Shown piece by piece: positions 22,401 to 34,055 of a DNA stretch of 64,000 nucleotides. The notes beneath the pieces are model-generated. The model worked only from the letters and a program-made list of their open reading frames with translations, made no database searches and was not told the DNA's origin. This DNA comes from Pleurotus ostreatus/Saccharomyces cerevisiae fusant (lineage: Eukaryota; Opisthokonta). Each line of letters opens with the position of its first letter. Positions within the stretch are counted from its first letter, which is position 1. The stretch is from contig JAMQCK010000038.1 of NCBI GenBank assembly GCA_024196135.1, positions 570-64,569 on the forward strand. Direction: 5' to 3'. The translations under genes and the position numbers were made by a program.

Positions 22401-23965
22401 TCAAGCCCATCCATCCCACCTGCCGTAACGCCTGAACTCCAGCAAGATGCAGTCCGTGCTCTCCTTCTCCTTCTCGCGCTCCTTGCCCTTCCCCCTATCA
22501 TGTCGGCCGGTTGTCGAAGACGCGCTTGTTGATCTGGCTAGCCCAGCCCTCGGCGGGGAGCCAACAACGGATGCTGGGCGGGCTGGTATGCTTGCAAGCC
22601 CGGGTCGTGCAGATGCAGAGGTTGGTGTCGACGATGACGGTATGATCTTTGGGAGAGTTAACCGATACCAGCCACCGGTGTATGTGAGGGCGATGAGCTG
22701 GTATTCGTGTCTTGGTATCCCGGGGTCGACAGAGCCGACGGAGGAGCGTCGAGCTTGTGCTCTATCCGTCGGGCTCTGAGGCGGAGAGGGTATCGACGAT
22801 GCTACCTCCACTTCGATCCAGCCGACGACGCATCGCTCTTCATCCACGGGTTCACCATCATGATGTTTTCCCGCGTTCGATATAGAGATGTGCGACGACT
22901 GCGTTGGCACTCTGTACTGAGCGTACGACCATTCTGAGCTCAGATACTTTGGCAGGGCAAGGTATTGCGAGAGTTGTGAGAAGGACGATTGTCGATTCGC
23001 CGAGTCGGCCCCGAGCGTGAACACATGGACCGTTCCCTTGTCGCTCCATACGCATAGCTCCTGTTCGTCCGGCCGGAACGCTACGCCATAGATATCGGCC
23101 TTGTCTGTGCCGCGCCGTAGCTCGCGAACTTTCTTGCCGGTGTGCGTGTCCCAGACTCGCACGAGTGTGCCTCGAGAAGATGTTGTGGCCAGCAATCTGC
23201 CTGAAGGCGGTACCGTGAGTGTCGTAAGGCCGCTGTCGTGGGCTATGATCATGGGTACGGGTCGTTTGCTCGGGGTTGGTGGTGGCTTGAGCGGAGGTGC
23301 GGGTCTGCTGGGTGTCGGTGGAGGAGGCGCGCATGGTGGAAGGTGAATAAGCTGAACATGCCCCATCTGTCGGCCAGGTATAGCAAGTAATGTGGAGTGT
23401 GGTGCCGTGGCAAGGGCGGCGAGTCCTGCCTCTCATTAGTTGTATGGTCCATCGATGGATTCAGCTACACACCTTTCAGATTCTCGCAGGTGTCGTATTC
23501 ACTATGTCGCCGGATTTGGGGATCCTCCTTGCAGAGTTGGAAGATTACGACGCGTCGCCGCAGCGCGACCACCAGCCATCCCCGACGACAGGTCACACCG
23601 CGCACACGCTCCCTGAACTCAAGCTCTGCCACTTCGGCGCCAAGTACATCGTCCCAGAAGACCACCTTGTTGGGCGGATATAGCGGACTGCGACCACCTC
23701 CTACGAGGAACAACAAGGAGGAAGTATGCAGGGGAACCACCATGGACAACGTCCCGCCAGTGAGCTCTGTTCAGCATTAGCTACATACTTACTATAGGCA
23801 TCTCTAAGACGCACCTCGCTTACGCACGAGCTCAAGAGGACATGTTCGATAGACGGCGAAGCCTGCTGGAGTGGCTGCAGTGAAGATCTCGCAAGCAGGG
23901 TCGAAGCGCGCATCCAGAACACGGATTGGATTGATCGACGAGATAGAATGTCTGGCGAGGTTCAT
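22401..23965 (-). CDS. HSV2: PROPPIN beta-propeller, Hsv2/WIPI3-4-like autophagy protein
   Basis: Three exons, 23965-23815, 23766-23473 and 23425-22401, keep phase and give 489 residues. PROPPINs are seven-bladed WD-like propellers that bind PtdIns3P and PtdIns(3,5)P2 on autophagic and vacuolar membranes. The diagnostic L/FRRG motif is present as LRRGTDKADIYGVAFRPDEQ, preceded by the GTLVRVWDTHTGKKVREL blade and followed by WSDKGTVHVFTL. Early blades appear as VLDARFDPACEIFTAATPAG and LYPPNKVVFWDDVLGAEVAE. A Pro-rich insert sits just before the blade containing MIIAHDSGLTTLTVPPSGRL, and a Ser-rich insert with a basic KGKEREKEKE patch lies close to the C-terminus. The LRRG form and SSDKGT-like motif fit the Hsv2/WIPI4 side of the family better than Atg18. 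Confidence 0.85.
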
Positions 23966-24564
23966 GCCAGCCAACGCGCCGCGTCCGCTCTCAAAATTGG
24001 GGTAGTCGAGCAGACGACTATTGGTTGACTACAGGCCAGCGACCACCGTTATGAGCAGAGTACGGTCCACGGCCCGAACGCCGACTAACTCCTGATGAAC
24101 TTGGCGCGATTGTCACAGCCCATTGTTCAAGTGTCACGCCATGTTGCACGCCAATCCATCAAGTTCAGACCGCACAAGTACACTGTAGTACACGTAGGTA
24201 CCTTGCTAGAGAGGAGAAAGAGTGGTATAGATACAGATATGCCTCGAGTGTGACAACAGTAGACGTATGTGGTGTGTAGACGCGAGAAAAGCAACCTTCA
24301 AAGCATATAACCGTAAGAGTCAGACATAGATGGGATCGGTATATTCGTGAGATTGTGAACCTAGTGAGAGAAGGGAGCGCGGGTTTGGCCAGTTGGCTGA
24401 TATATAGCGGGATGTCAGTGAGTAAGGAGACACACGAAACCTTCCAAGCGCCCATAATTGGGTGGCAAGGAGGTTTGTGATCGTCATCCGATAGATCTTG
24501 TTTGCCCTGTATCCGAAGTGTTGTCCGTTGTTTTCGTGAGTTATGCCTGCGCACCGGTCGACTG
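23966..24564. other. Intergenic region between two minus-strand genes
   Basis: 600 bp without a recognisable exon. It should include the PROPPIN promoter and the 3' untranslated region of the next gene. No repeat was noticed. Confidence 0.45.
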
Positions 24565-26008
24565 TCAGGTCCTTTGCGCGACGCGCTCGCGGCTGGGGTT
24601 CGCCCAGCTGCGGGGAGGGCGCAGGTCGACATGCACGAGCTGCTGGCGCGCCGCCTTGAACTCCATCTCCTCCGCCGTGGCCTGCGCGCGAAGAGCCTCC
24701 TCTTGAGCCACTAGCACCGCGCGCGCCTCTGCCTGGCGTTGGAGCTCTTCCTCGCTCTATCGGCAGGGTCAGCGATGTGCATTGTCAGACGGACGGATAC
24801 TCACATCATCCGAGAGGTAGTCAGTGAAGCCTCCATCGCTGGTCACGGTACCGTCCGTCATGCTACCGCTGGATGACGAGGTGTCGGAGATGGATGACGC
24901 GCCAGATGAATGAGACGACGACGAGTTCTTGGATGAAGAGTGGCTACTCTTCGCGATACTGAGCGTGGCGAGAGTCGAAGACAGCGACACCTGGGGCGCA
25001 GCAGATTGAGTGATGGTACCACGACGTTCGGTGGACGCCCGCTTGATGGAACCACGAATTTCGCTACTTCGAGTGTTGACGGACGCAAGGCTTCCCGGCG
25101 GGCTCCCGCTTTTCGAACCTGGCGGCGTGCCCGACTTGGAGTGGAAGGTCACTTGAGACACAGGCACGGTCGATGAAGACTTGGTCGTGGTCGCCTGACG
25201 GCGTGGGGTACCATCGTGCTCGCTGGACTTGCGCGGAGGTGCGTCCGGGTCGTTGACTTTGCTCGAGATCTTCTCGCGCTCGGCTGAGCCACTGCGAGGA
25301 AGCTGCGGGCTGCGGGTCTTCGGTGGCGTCGACGAACCCCACTTCGGGCGCGGGTTAGGGGAGGGGTTGCTATTCCGACGATCCAGCTGCGGCATCGCCT
25401 TTCCAGGGACATTAGGGCTGGTAGGGCTGCGACCGGTAGGGCTCCCAGACTGGGTACGCATCGTCGGAGCGGCACGGTCGAGCAAGGCGCGCAGGTCGGC
25501 GGGAATTGGGACGTGGTGAACGATGCTGACCGCTTTCCAGTCTGCAGCAGGGATGTGCTTGACCTCGGAGGGGGTAGGCGGGCGACAGCATCCAGGCCAC
25601 CCTTGATTGTTGTAGCCTGCGTTCTTGGCAGGGGGGTTGGTCTTCGCCCACTGCGGATCGAGCTCAATCACTGGTGAGGAGATAGAAGAAGTATCGCACC
25701 TTGCAATAGCCGCAGCCGTTGAACGTGTCGACTGCAATGCGGCGTAAGCGCCCGGCCTCGTGGGCTGGCGATGTCTAGCGAAGAGCAAGAATGCGCACCT
25801 TCGGCGTTCTTGATATAGACGACATCGCATCGTGGGTGATTGGCTCTGTTTCTGCAAACCTCTCGTGTATGGGGACAGCCGCTGAAATGCTTCCGTCAGT
25901 ATGCACGGAGACAAAGGCGAGGCGTGGAACGCACCGGCCATGCGGGAAAACTCTGCACATTGGGCAGGTCTTTACTGCCTGATCGATGGACCCATGGGCA
26001 TAACACAT
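24565..26008 (-). CDS. Hypothetical protein with Cys motifs and a Ser-rich, coiled C-terminus
   Basis: I do not recognise this family. Exon 1 (about 26008-25799) encodes CPMCRVFPHGRCVPRLAFVS with a CxxC and continues to SSISRTPK. The best splice path then adds a short exon AGRLRRIAVDTFNGCGYCK (a second CxxC) and jumps a 49-bp intron to WAKTNPPAKNAGYNNQGWPG, followed by CC. An unspliced alternative in another frame is possible, so this junction is uncertain. The middle is Ser/Pro/Thr-rich and disordered. The last exon is a charged helix, EEELQRQAEARAVLVAQEEA, with stop at 24565-24567. Paired CxxC motifs suggest metal binding, which is inference. It is divergent from the Frq1 gene across about 420 bp. 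Confidence 0.55.
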
Positions 26009-26428
26009 CTTGGGAGGCGGTCAAGGAGGACGAGGGGGAGACTTGAGGAAATCGTTAATGGCGTGGCCGCGGGAGGAGAAATCGGAAGAGAGAGGAGGTT
26101 GATAAAGGGCGTTTTGATTAGATCTGTGCGTAAAAGCGTGTGGCCTAGTGATGAAGAACATTGGCGACGCAGCCGGTCAACTGGGGTGCGAGCAGGACGA
26201 GGAAAGGAGATGCCTGTACCGATGTAAGAGTCCCAATGCCTTTAATGCCACGACTTAATCCATTCAACGCTTATACGCCTCGAGGCGCGACCACGATGCT
26301 GACCCCGTCGCGCCGCCAAACTTAAAGTCCGCCCCGCAGCCGGAGCCCCGGCCCGAGCTATCTGTGACAAGCGTCACTCCACAGCAGCGTAGTGACCGAT
26401 TGTTGCACCTCCGTCGACGTCCTCCACG
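26009..26428. promoter_or_regulatory. Divergent promoter region for the Cys-motif protein and Frq1 genes
   Basis: 420 bp between two divergent starts, with no exon seen. I could not identify a specific factor site. Confidence 0.5.
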
Positions 26429-27279
26429 ATGGGCAAATCGCAATCCAAGCTTTCGCCTGAGCAGCTCGCAGACCTTCAGAAGAACACATACTGTGCGCTT
26501 CCAACTGTCTCTGCCGTGCTCGTTCCCTGATCGCGACCTAGTCGACAAGAAGGAACTCCAGCAATGGTTGGCTACTACTCGCTTGACATCATCCGCCCGC
26601 TCACGTCCCCCTCAGGTATAAGGGCTTCCGCAAGGACTGTCCCTCGGGGCAGCTCGATAAGGCGGAGTTCTCGCGGATATACAAGCAGTTCTTCCCGTTC
26701 GGCGATCCAGGCGAGTTCGCAGACTACGTCTTCAACGTATTCGACGAGAACAAGAACGGGACCATCGACTTTAAGGAGTTCATCTGTGCACTCAGTGTCA
26801 CAAGCCGCGGTCGCCTAGATGAGAAGCTCAAGTGTACGTCCCTCCAGTCTTACGCGTCTTGACGCGATCGGCATCTCAGGATTGTGGCTGAATGCTGACG
26901 TGAGCGCAGGGGCATTCCAGCTGTATGACATCGACAAGGACGGGACCATAACATACGACGAGATGCTTCAAATCGTGCGGTCAATATACAAGATGACCGG
27001 CGAGATGGTCAAGCTACCATCCGACGAAGATACGCCAGAGAAGGTCGGCTTCAGGCTCGACTTCCCCTCATCACGCGTTGCTCATACTCAGGATTACAGC
27101 GTGTCGACAAGATCTTCCGCAACATGGACAGAGATAAGGATGCAAAGCTGACGTACGACGAGTTCGTGGAGGGTAGCAAGCAAGACCCCACCATCGTACA
27201 GGTTCGTGACCTCCCCCAAATGACATGAACCTCGCTGATGCGCCTACAGGCATTATCGTTGTACGATGGTCTTGTATAG
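26429..27279 (+). CDS. FRQ1: Frequenin / neuronal calcium sensor Frq1 (NCS-1)
   Basis: Six exons fit in phase: 26429-26492, 26542-26566, 26616-26833, 26910-27043, 27100-27201 and 27250-27279. Frq1 is an EF-hand Ca2+ sensor that activates the phosphatidylinositol 4-kinase Pik1 at the Golgi. The protein starts [20 protein letters not shown], an N-myristoylation context. EF-hand loops are visible as [26 protein letters not shown] and [13 protein letters not shown]. The first EF-hand is the degenerate one with the CPSG insertion ([15 protein letters not shown]), as in all NCS proteins. It ends ALSLYDGLV, typical of fungal Frq1, and the length is about 190 residues as expected. The donor of intron 4 (GTCGGC) is non-consensus. 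Confidence 0.95.
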
Positions 27280-28280
27280 TGCTCCGTATCGGTGTTTTGG
27301 CGTACTCTTGTAAGTACTCAGCCTTGGTCTCCGCAATTCAGTCAGCTCACCTTGGCCTCTCCTCGCTCTGTTACCATGATCACCACCGTCCGCTGTTTTG
27401 GGACGTATCCACAGTATGTGTTATACTATGGCGGCATTCGCTCCTCTTTCGAGCCTCTTGGGTCCTCCGCGCATCGCCGCTAGACCGAGCTGGGGCGAGG
27501 GTGCAGTTTTTCGAAACTCAAGAAGCCTGTTTCTATATTCTGGATTTCGAACATTGTAGCTTAAACTGACCTTTGGACGAACTGTAGACTGATTCTTGCG
27601 TGTATGTGTATACACAAATCAATGGGTGAAGGCGCAACTTGAAGGTTCTCGGCGTGGCTTATGGGATACTTACATGGAGCAGTACCGCTCAGCATACAAG
27701 CCGATTCAGAGGCTCCATCGTCTCGTCGTCTCAGTGTTCTGGCCCTGCTCGTTGGCTCGTGCAGCTGTTCTATGAGGCGTGGCTAACTATCGCAGTGTAT
27801 AAGACGCGTCTGCAAGACGCGTCGTACTCTGACAACGCGTCGATCGCGTACACCCTCTTGCTGTTACACGCGGGTTCACTCGGCCTGGAACGGCACGCAA
27901 CCGATACCACTGCGGGCGGTAGACGCGCGCGATGCGACGCCCTCGCCTCCTCCGGATCTTGTTGCGCTCGCGAGAGTAAGAAAGGTGCGCCATTCTATGT
28001 TCCGAAGGACAACATGGCTGATTTCCAACAAACATCACGGCTGATTAGATATTCTATGTTTGCCCTTGTTGCAAGATCCGGCCAGGTATCGCGCGCGAGG
28101 CAGGGCGTATAAAGGATGGGGGTGCGGTCGGAGGGTTCTCAACCGCTTCCTTCTCGTAGGCCGCTGCTTTTGAGGTCGCCAGACGCGTTTCTGTGTTCCC
28201 AAACTTCAACTTTGTGGGCGCCTGACTGCCATCCTCACGTGTTCACCTGCTTCCGCGTCTATTCAGTCGATTCAGTCGCT
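27280..28280. promoter_or_regulatory. Intergenic region with a cluster of ACGCGT sites
   Basis: One kilobase separates FRQ1 from the next plus-strand gene and contains no exon I can support. ACGCGT (the MluI cell-cycle box word) occurs at 27804-27809, 27817-27822, 27835-27840 and 28183-28188. The last lies about 95 bp upstream of the downstream ATG. A regulatory role is inference. Confidence 0.45.
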
Positions 28281-29860
28281 ATGGGTGCCCCTTCTCCTCG
28301 CAAGGATGTCCTTTTAGTGGGATTTGGCGCTGTTGGTGCAGTATGTGAGTACCTTCTGGGTCATGAATAGGTCGGGGCACGCTCGACGCGCTCGACCGCG
28401 AGAAACCTCCGCATGGACTTGCCGTGCTAACTTGCGTAACAGATTCAATGATACTGCAGAAGTCCGGCAAGGTCAACTTAACCGTCGTCGCTCGCAGCAA
28501 CCATGACCTCGTCAAGAGTATGTGCTGCTACCACTTTGGTCCTCTTGCTTCCTAACAAGTCTTTTTCAGACGAGGGTGTACACTTCAAGAGCTTGAAGTT
28601 CGGCGAGATCCAGGGGTGGAGGCCATATCGGGGTAAGGCGCTCACTGGGTCTTAAAACTACAACTTGGTCTGACCTTCTATCCCAGTGGCAAAGTCTGTC
28701 GCTGCTGCCGCCGACAGACCATATTCACACGTCTTCGTTGCTACCAAATGCGTTCCGGATGTCATCAAGACGTCGAAGATGCTCGCGCCTCTCCTCTCCT
28801 CGCCCTACACCGAACGCTTCCCCCAACCCACCTACGTGCTCCTCCAGAACGGCCTGAATGTCGAGAAGGATCTGTACGAAGCCCTTTCCACCCTTTCACT
28901 CCCTACGCCCCGCATCATTAGCACTGCCCTCTACATCATGGCCAACATGCTCTCCCCAAACGTCGTGCAGCACAACGACATGGACAAGGTCGTCATGGGA
29001 GTGTATCGGCACAAGGACATGACTACGACAACGAATACAATGGAGGAGCAGGCGGCGCTAGAGGAGCTCGCGGACATGTTCGTATCTGGCGGTGGCACGG
29101 CGGAGATCGTGCCCGAGATCCAGAGGCGAAAGTACGCGAAGAACGCGCTGAACGTCACGTTCTCGGGTATATGCGCATTGACGAGGTGGGTTTCTTGCCT
29201 GCCGTCTCGCTGAACAGATGCCGATCCTTCATTAGATATCCCTTCACCTCATTCTTCCGCCCACCACCCTCGGAACCCTCGCACACCTACACCATCTACG
29301 TCCACCCCTCCACCGCGCAACAAATCCAAGACTACTCTATCCCAGTCATCAAAGGCGTTCTGGATGAGATGGTCACTCTCGGTCACACCCTGGGCTTCAC
29401 GCCCGACTCTGTCGACGGCTTGTCTGCTACCTGGGCCGCGGATGCGCTGGAGATGACACGCAAGGGCCAGTCGACGCCCCAGGCTGCGCACAGGCCGAGC
29501 ACGATGGTCGACATCGAGCACGGCGACCCGATTGAGGTCGAGGTAATCTGGGGCGAGGTGATCAGGCTGGCGAAGGAGCGTGGTGTGCCGATGCCGGTAA
29601 GTGCGATTGTTCTTATCGAGGATATGCTGCTGACTGCTGCTTCTTACTAGCGCACCGAGACTATCTACGGCTTGCTCCTCATCATCCAGAACCAAATTCT
29701 GCGCGAGAGGGAGCAGAAGGCTGCCGCTCCCAAGATCGAGAAGACGTCCGTTCAGGCCACTGCTGCAGCTCCCACCCCGGCTGCGCCGACCTCATTCATG
29801 GGTGGTCTTGCGTCCATCTCGCGTCTGATCTCTTCGTATCTTTTCTCTACGAAGCACTAG
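28281..29860 (+). CDS. Ketopantoate reductase (ApbA/PanE) family oxidoreductase
   Basis: Six exons read in phase from MGAPSPRKDVLLVGFGAVGA to stop TAG at 29858-29860. The N-terminal Rossmann motif is GFGAVGA. It is followed by KVNLTVVARSN and, further on, VFVATKCVPDVIKTS and TYVLLQNGLNVEKDLYEALS, a QNG motif typical of the family. The C-terminal helical domain has RRKYAKNALNVTFSGICALT with the expected Lys-Asn, and GDPIEVEVIWGEVIRLAKER. The protein ends in a low-complexity Ala/Pro-rich segment and a helix SISRLISSYLFSTKH. Classical members reduce 2-dehydropantoate with NADPH in pantothenate synthesis. Fungal genomes carry several paralogues, and the extended C-terminus makes the exact substrate uncertain. 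Confidence 0.85.
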
Positions 29861-30062
29861 AGGGCTTTCTGTGACTCTGCACTAGACGACTAGATTGGAC
29901 TTGTATACCCCTCAACACCGTGTTGTTCGCTCGTGCTCCTTCAAGTTATTCTTCTTGCATCTGTACTTCTAGCATTTGTAGATATTGTAGACACCGCGGC
30001 CGGTATTCATGGACATGAAGGGAATGTTATGTGATCATACATTGAAACCCATCGAGCGCTAC

Positions 30063-31902
30063 TCAAACCGCAAAGACGACCTGCTTCGCGAGGTCCAAGC
30101 CAAGGCCGTTGATGCACTCTGCGAGCTCCGATACAGAATAATACTCCGTGTAGTCCTACGCGACAAAATGTGAGCAATACATAGATGGGAAAGATCAGGA
30201 CGCATACCTTAAGCGGCACTGTGTACAGTGTCCCTCCCAATATTTCTCCGACGAGCTGAATGTCCGCCTGATCCTCTTCGCTCGGCAGCTCCACAGGCGC
30301 ATCTTCACGAGCCACTGTCAGCGTTGCCGCAGATGATAGCAGTGTGGCTCACCATGGTCTCCGTCGTAATCCCCCTGTATCGAATGCTCTGGATGAGAGA
30401 AGCAGGCGTAGCGGTGGTTGTCGAGCAACTTCTTGCACTGCTCTATTGGGTACCACTCGTAGGTTTCCGGGTCGGCAAGGTAGGAGGGTGCGTATTCGCC
30501 TTTGTAGCGCATTTTCTGGCATGAGTGAATGTAGAAGCCTGTTGAATGGAGATGAAGACTTGACGAGGGGCTGAACGGGCCTTCGACTTACCCATGTACA
30601 AGTACGCCATCTCCTCCGCACCAGCTTCATTCATTTCCTTCGCAAGCGCAGCTTCGCGCATGGCGCTCAGCTAGATGTTGAAGCTATTGAGCACATCGAT
30701 AGTTCATTGACGGATCGTACATTCTACTGACCTTTCCAAGGGAAAATTCGCGCCAGTCGTTGTCGTACATGAAGTAGACGCTCGATACACAGTTGGGGAG
30801 GATATCGAGCACGGCCATAGCAATCAACTTCCCGTCGACTCGATAGAGCTGGTGATACGAGCCGTACGTCGAAGGTAAGTGCGCTGGTGCTGCAGATGCG
30901 TACGGTATTGGTGACGCCTGCCCAGTCGATGTCATGTTAGTGAAAGTCCAGAGAGGGATGAAAATGATAATAGATTCAAGACTTACCCCGAGCGGAGAGG
31001 TGACAAGGAAACGTTTGAACCCTCGAGGAGTGTTGTCTGTGTCATGGTGTATCTCCCGCTGATATTTCTCATAGAGGGCGTATTTTTCGTCCGTGTATGA
31101 CGAGCGTTCCAACGTCGTCTGAACCAGGCGTCATTCACTCGGTGCCGATGTCAGCCACGTTGCGGACGCACTTCGAATGTGTGCGCTGGCTGTTCGACTC
31201 CGTGAAATCCGGCCTCCAATGCATGGATCGCAGAGATGAGAGAGAATGGTGGCTGGCGCTTGGGAACTTTCTTTTTCCCGCTTCTGCGAGGTGAGGTCAA
31301 GATGTGGCATAGCGCCCACTGAGAGCTACGTACTTCGCAGACGAGTCAACATCCATGGCATCACCGGGCTTCCCGTGCAGTATATAATTATTCCACCTAC
31401 AGGTCGAGCCTGTCAAGCGCCACACATATGGACGAGGCTGATCAAACAGGGCTCACCTCCGTAGGAGCTTCTTGTGGCTCTTGGAAGGCTCGAATGCACG
31501 CGCGTCTAGCCTATCTGTCAGGTCAGGTGTGATACGTCGATCTACGTCGCGGACTCGACCTTATTGTGTATTGGGGACAGCAGGACCTTTTGAGGTCCGG
31601 TTTATAGCAGAACGTCCCTTGGGGCCGACAATCATCAGTGCCTTGCGCGGACGTGGGCTCGTCTATGTTTACCGGAGCGCCTCCAGCCACGGTCAGTCAT
31701 GGCTTGGTACACCTTGACGTGTCTCGTTATTGACAAGTCTGTAGCTAGTGGATAGTAGGGTCCATACCGGACAGGACAGCTGCATCGCCTCCAATCCGGC
31801 CAAGTGGTAGCTAGACGCAGCCGCGCTGCGTTCGCCCGGAGGACTACAATAGCCGCAGGTTGTCGCAGAGGCGCCTGTGGGATATGCGATGGATACGACC
31901 AT
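30063..31902 (-). CDS. ATE1: Arginyl-tRNA--protein transferase Ate1
   Basis: About ten exons read from MVVSIAYPTGASATTCGYCS (31902) to KQVVFAV plus stop at 30063. Ate1 attaches arginine from Arg-tRNA to N-terminal Asp, Glu or oxidised Cys, making N-degrons. The N-terminal domain carries the conserved CGYCSPPGERS motif, VYQAMTDRGWRRSG, and TFCYKPDLKRSCCPQYTIR with the paired Cys needed in this family. The C-terminal GNAT-like domain has YRVDGKLIAMAVLDILPNCV followed by SSVYFMYD, and MAYLYMGFYIHSCQKMRYKG. Exon 1 (31902-31768) ends at a codon boundary and is joined to VYQAM through an acceptor that restores the family consensus. Acceptor choice at the CCPQYTIR-LDARAF junction avoids a stop. No key residue is missing. 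Confidence 0.92.
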
Positions 31903-32433
31903 GGCAGCGGGATGGTGGCTGGAGTGGACAAGTTGAACTTCGGGCCGCCATTTGATGCCGCGGAGTCCGGGCCGACTTACCTGCGCCGCTTCGATCGCGT
32001 CCCGCGGTGTCCTGCTTACCTCTGTCTCACTCCGACCTGAAGATCGGCGCTGACTTTGCGCCCCCAAAGCCGAGGAGATCGAGGGGGTTAGGGAAGACCG
32101 ATGATCACCCTCGCTCCCGCATGTGCAATACAGAGTCAATGTCTCGCGCCAGTCTCACATCGTTCATGTCCACCGCTGCCCTTAGTGCCCGACTGCGGTG
32201 ACCGCTCGCATGGTGCAGAGCCATTCGCCGCCTTGAATACCCACAGCGGCCACGGAGACCTTATAAAGCTGCCATAAGCGATTCAAGTCGGGGGGACGTC
32301 GGGTCCACTCTGCGTCCACACTAGCTGAAGCTTAATCCCGAACCAAGTTACCGAGGAACATTCCTCTGCGGTTGTTGCTGCTTGACCACAACCACCACCC
32401 TTCACGGGATCGACGTGTTGAGGCGAGGACGAG
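31903..32433. promoter_or_regulatory. Divergent promoter region between ATE1 and the SAT4-type gene
   Basis: 530 bp between two divergent starts. No coding exon was seen and no factor site could be assigned with confidence. Confidence 0.45.
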
Positions 32434-33691
32434 ATGCTCACGGTCGATGTGGTGCACGGTGAGCTCCACTCTACCCTTCATCTCACGGATGGCTCAAACC
32501 GTACGTCCTCAGATGCCGGCATTGCGCTCTTTACCATAGCCACTGTCATCACCCTGTGCCGACTGGCCATACGTGTCCATGACGGCTTGCTATGCTGGGA
32601 CGACTTTTGGGCCAGCTTCTCCATCGCCTCGGGTGCACTGATGCTCACTGGCGTGCTCATCATCACCCATCCCATTGGTATGCCACATGTCGAACGTTGA
32701 GATTTTGAGCCTCACTGACTTTTTTTCGCCCAGCTTCCATGTCGCAACTGACTGTCGTTACTGCTTATTATCTGTGCGCACATGGCTCGGGCTGTCCTAT
32801 CCACTGCTGACCTCCACATTGACAGCGCTGATACTGGTTTCTACGCATGCGTCTGGTCCTCCCGATTTTCTATCCTTTGTACGATAAAGCGCATCACTCC
32901 CGCCTACGACAATTGGCTGCGCGCCATGGCCACGGCCTTCTTCGCTATGTGGCTCTTCCTGACGACGCAGGCCATCGTGCACTGCGAAAAGCACCCCGAG
33001 TGGAAGACCACGACACTTCAGTGCCCCCTGGGGAAGAGCGTCGCGATAGCACAGCTGACGAGTGCGCGCTTCTTCAGTCAAAGCATGGAGCGCGCTGACG
33101 ATTTCGATAGCTGCCATCTTCACGGATCTCATTCTGTGTCTAACGCCTGCGCGTATGATCTGGTACTCCGACTTGCCGAAGCCGCAGCGAGTGCGGCTCA
33201 TCATCGTCTTCTCGACCTGTCTGCTTACGACTATTGTGAGTTGGCCGGCACTCGAGCGCCATATACAAGAGCTCATACACATGCAGGCTTCCCTCGCACA
33301 CGCGTACTGTATATGGTTCCGGGGCTACCTTGACCAGTGGCTCGCTGCCGCGTTCGAGGTTAGTTCTTGTCCTTCTTTCGTGCTCGTACATTCATGACTT
33401 AAACCCATATTGCAGACCTCTGTGAGCATGGTCGTCGCCAGCATGAGCGTTATCGTCAGCTTCGCCTTCCGCTTGGCCCTGATGTGGTGCGCGCCCGAAC
33501 TTGCCGATGCCTCGTCCGCCGGAGGCGACCAGACCGTGATCCTAACATCCGTTTGGGCGACAAGGGACGTGGAGAACAGCGCGGCGAAGAAGAGTAACGT
33601 GCTCAACGTTGAGGGACGACCTGACACTTGTGTCCTGCATACCAAAGGGAGTCAGGGGAGCTCTTCGGATAGCTCTGGGTCGGCTGTCTGA
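32434..33691 (+). CDS. Fungal rhodopsin/SAT4-type integral membrane protein, copy A
   Basis: Five or six exons give a multi-helix protein starting MLTVDVVHGELHSTLHLTDG. Helices include SDAGIALFTIATVITLCRLA, DDFWASFSIASGALMLTGVL, MATAFFAMWLFLTTQAIVHC, DLILCLTPARMIWYSDLPKP with the following VRLIIVFSTCLLTTI, and SVSMVVASMSVIVSFAFRLA. The RLxxRxxDGxLxWDDFW and PLGKSVAIAQL / PxRMIWxSxLPKxxRxRLIxVF motifs are those of the fungal rhodopsin-like domain family that includes SAT4 and PTH11-related proteins. The function of most members is unknown. Its closest partner in this window is the minus-strand gene at 59035-60562, sharing VWSxRFSILCTIxRI and LxxMWLFL. The first exon is unusual in lacking a clear intron where the paralogue has one. 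Confidence 0.8.
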
Positions 33692-34055
33692 ATTGTGTAC
33701 TCGCTATGTGGCTATGTTCCTGTGTCTTGCCGAGTGGACTCTCATCGAATCTTTGCTTTCGTCTCTGCATTTCGTAGTTATCGTACCATCACAAGCTCTG
33801 CTATTACTCTACTGTACCCTCCACTTACTCACCCAGCTCGGTATAATAAAGTGTTTCAATGTACCACCGAAGGCGTGCATGGTTACCTCGAAGACTGTTT
33901 GAACTTGGCCGTTGGTGTCCGGGCCGAATAGCCGGCTCGCGTCGCGCTCAACACGACTTGCTCTTGACCGTGACCGCGTTCGAACAATCACTTGACCGTC
34001 CAGCTCCCAATTCTTCCTTGCTGCATCACTCGCCGCCCTCTACTCCGTTTCTCGC
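33692..34055. other. Short intergenic region upstream of DAD4
   Basis: 364 bp of 3' untranslated and promoter sequence between two plus-strand genes. Nothing further was recognised. Confidence 0.45.

Noticed and set aside
27639..28112. Plus-strand frame of 157 codons between FRQ1 and the reductase gene
   Set aside because: It has a biased, non-coding-like composition, no homologous motif and no supporting splice pattern.
31560..31625. TTTGAGGTCCGGT word shared with the left-edge repeat
   Set aside because: The 13-bp match lies in an ATE1 exon encoding conserved Lys-Pro-Asp-Leu residues, so it is likely chance.
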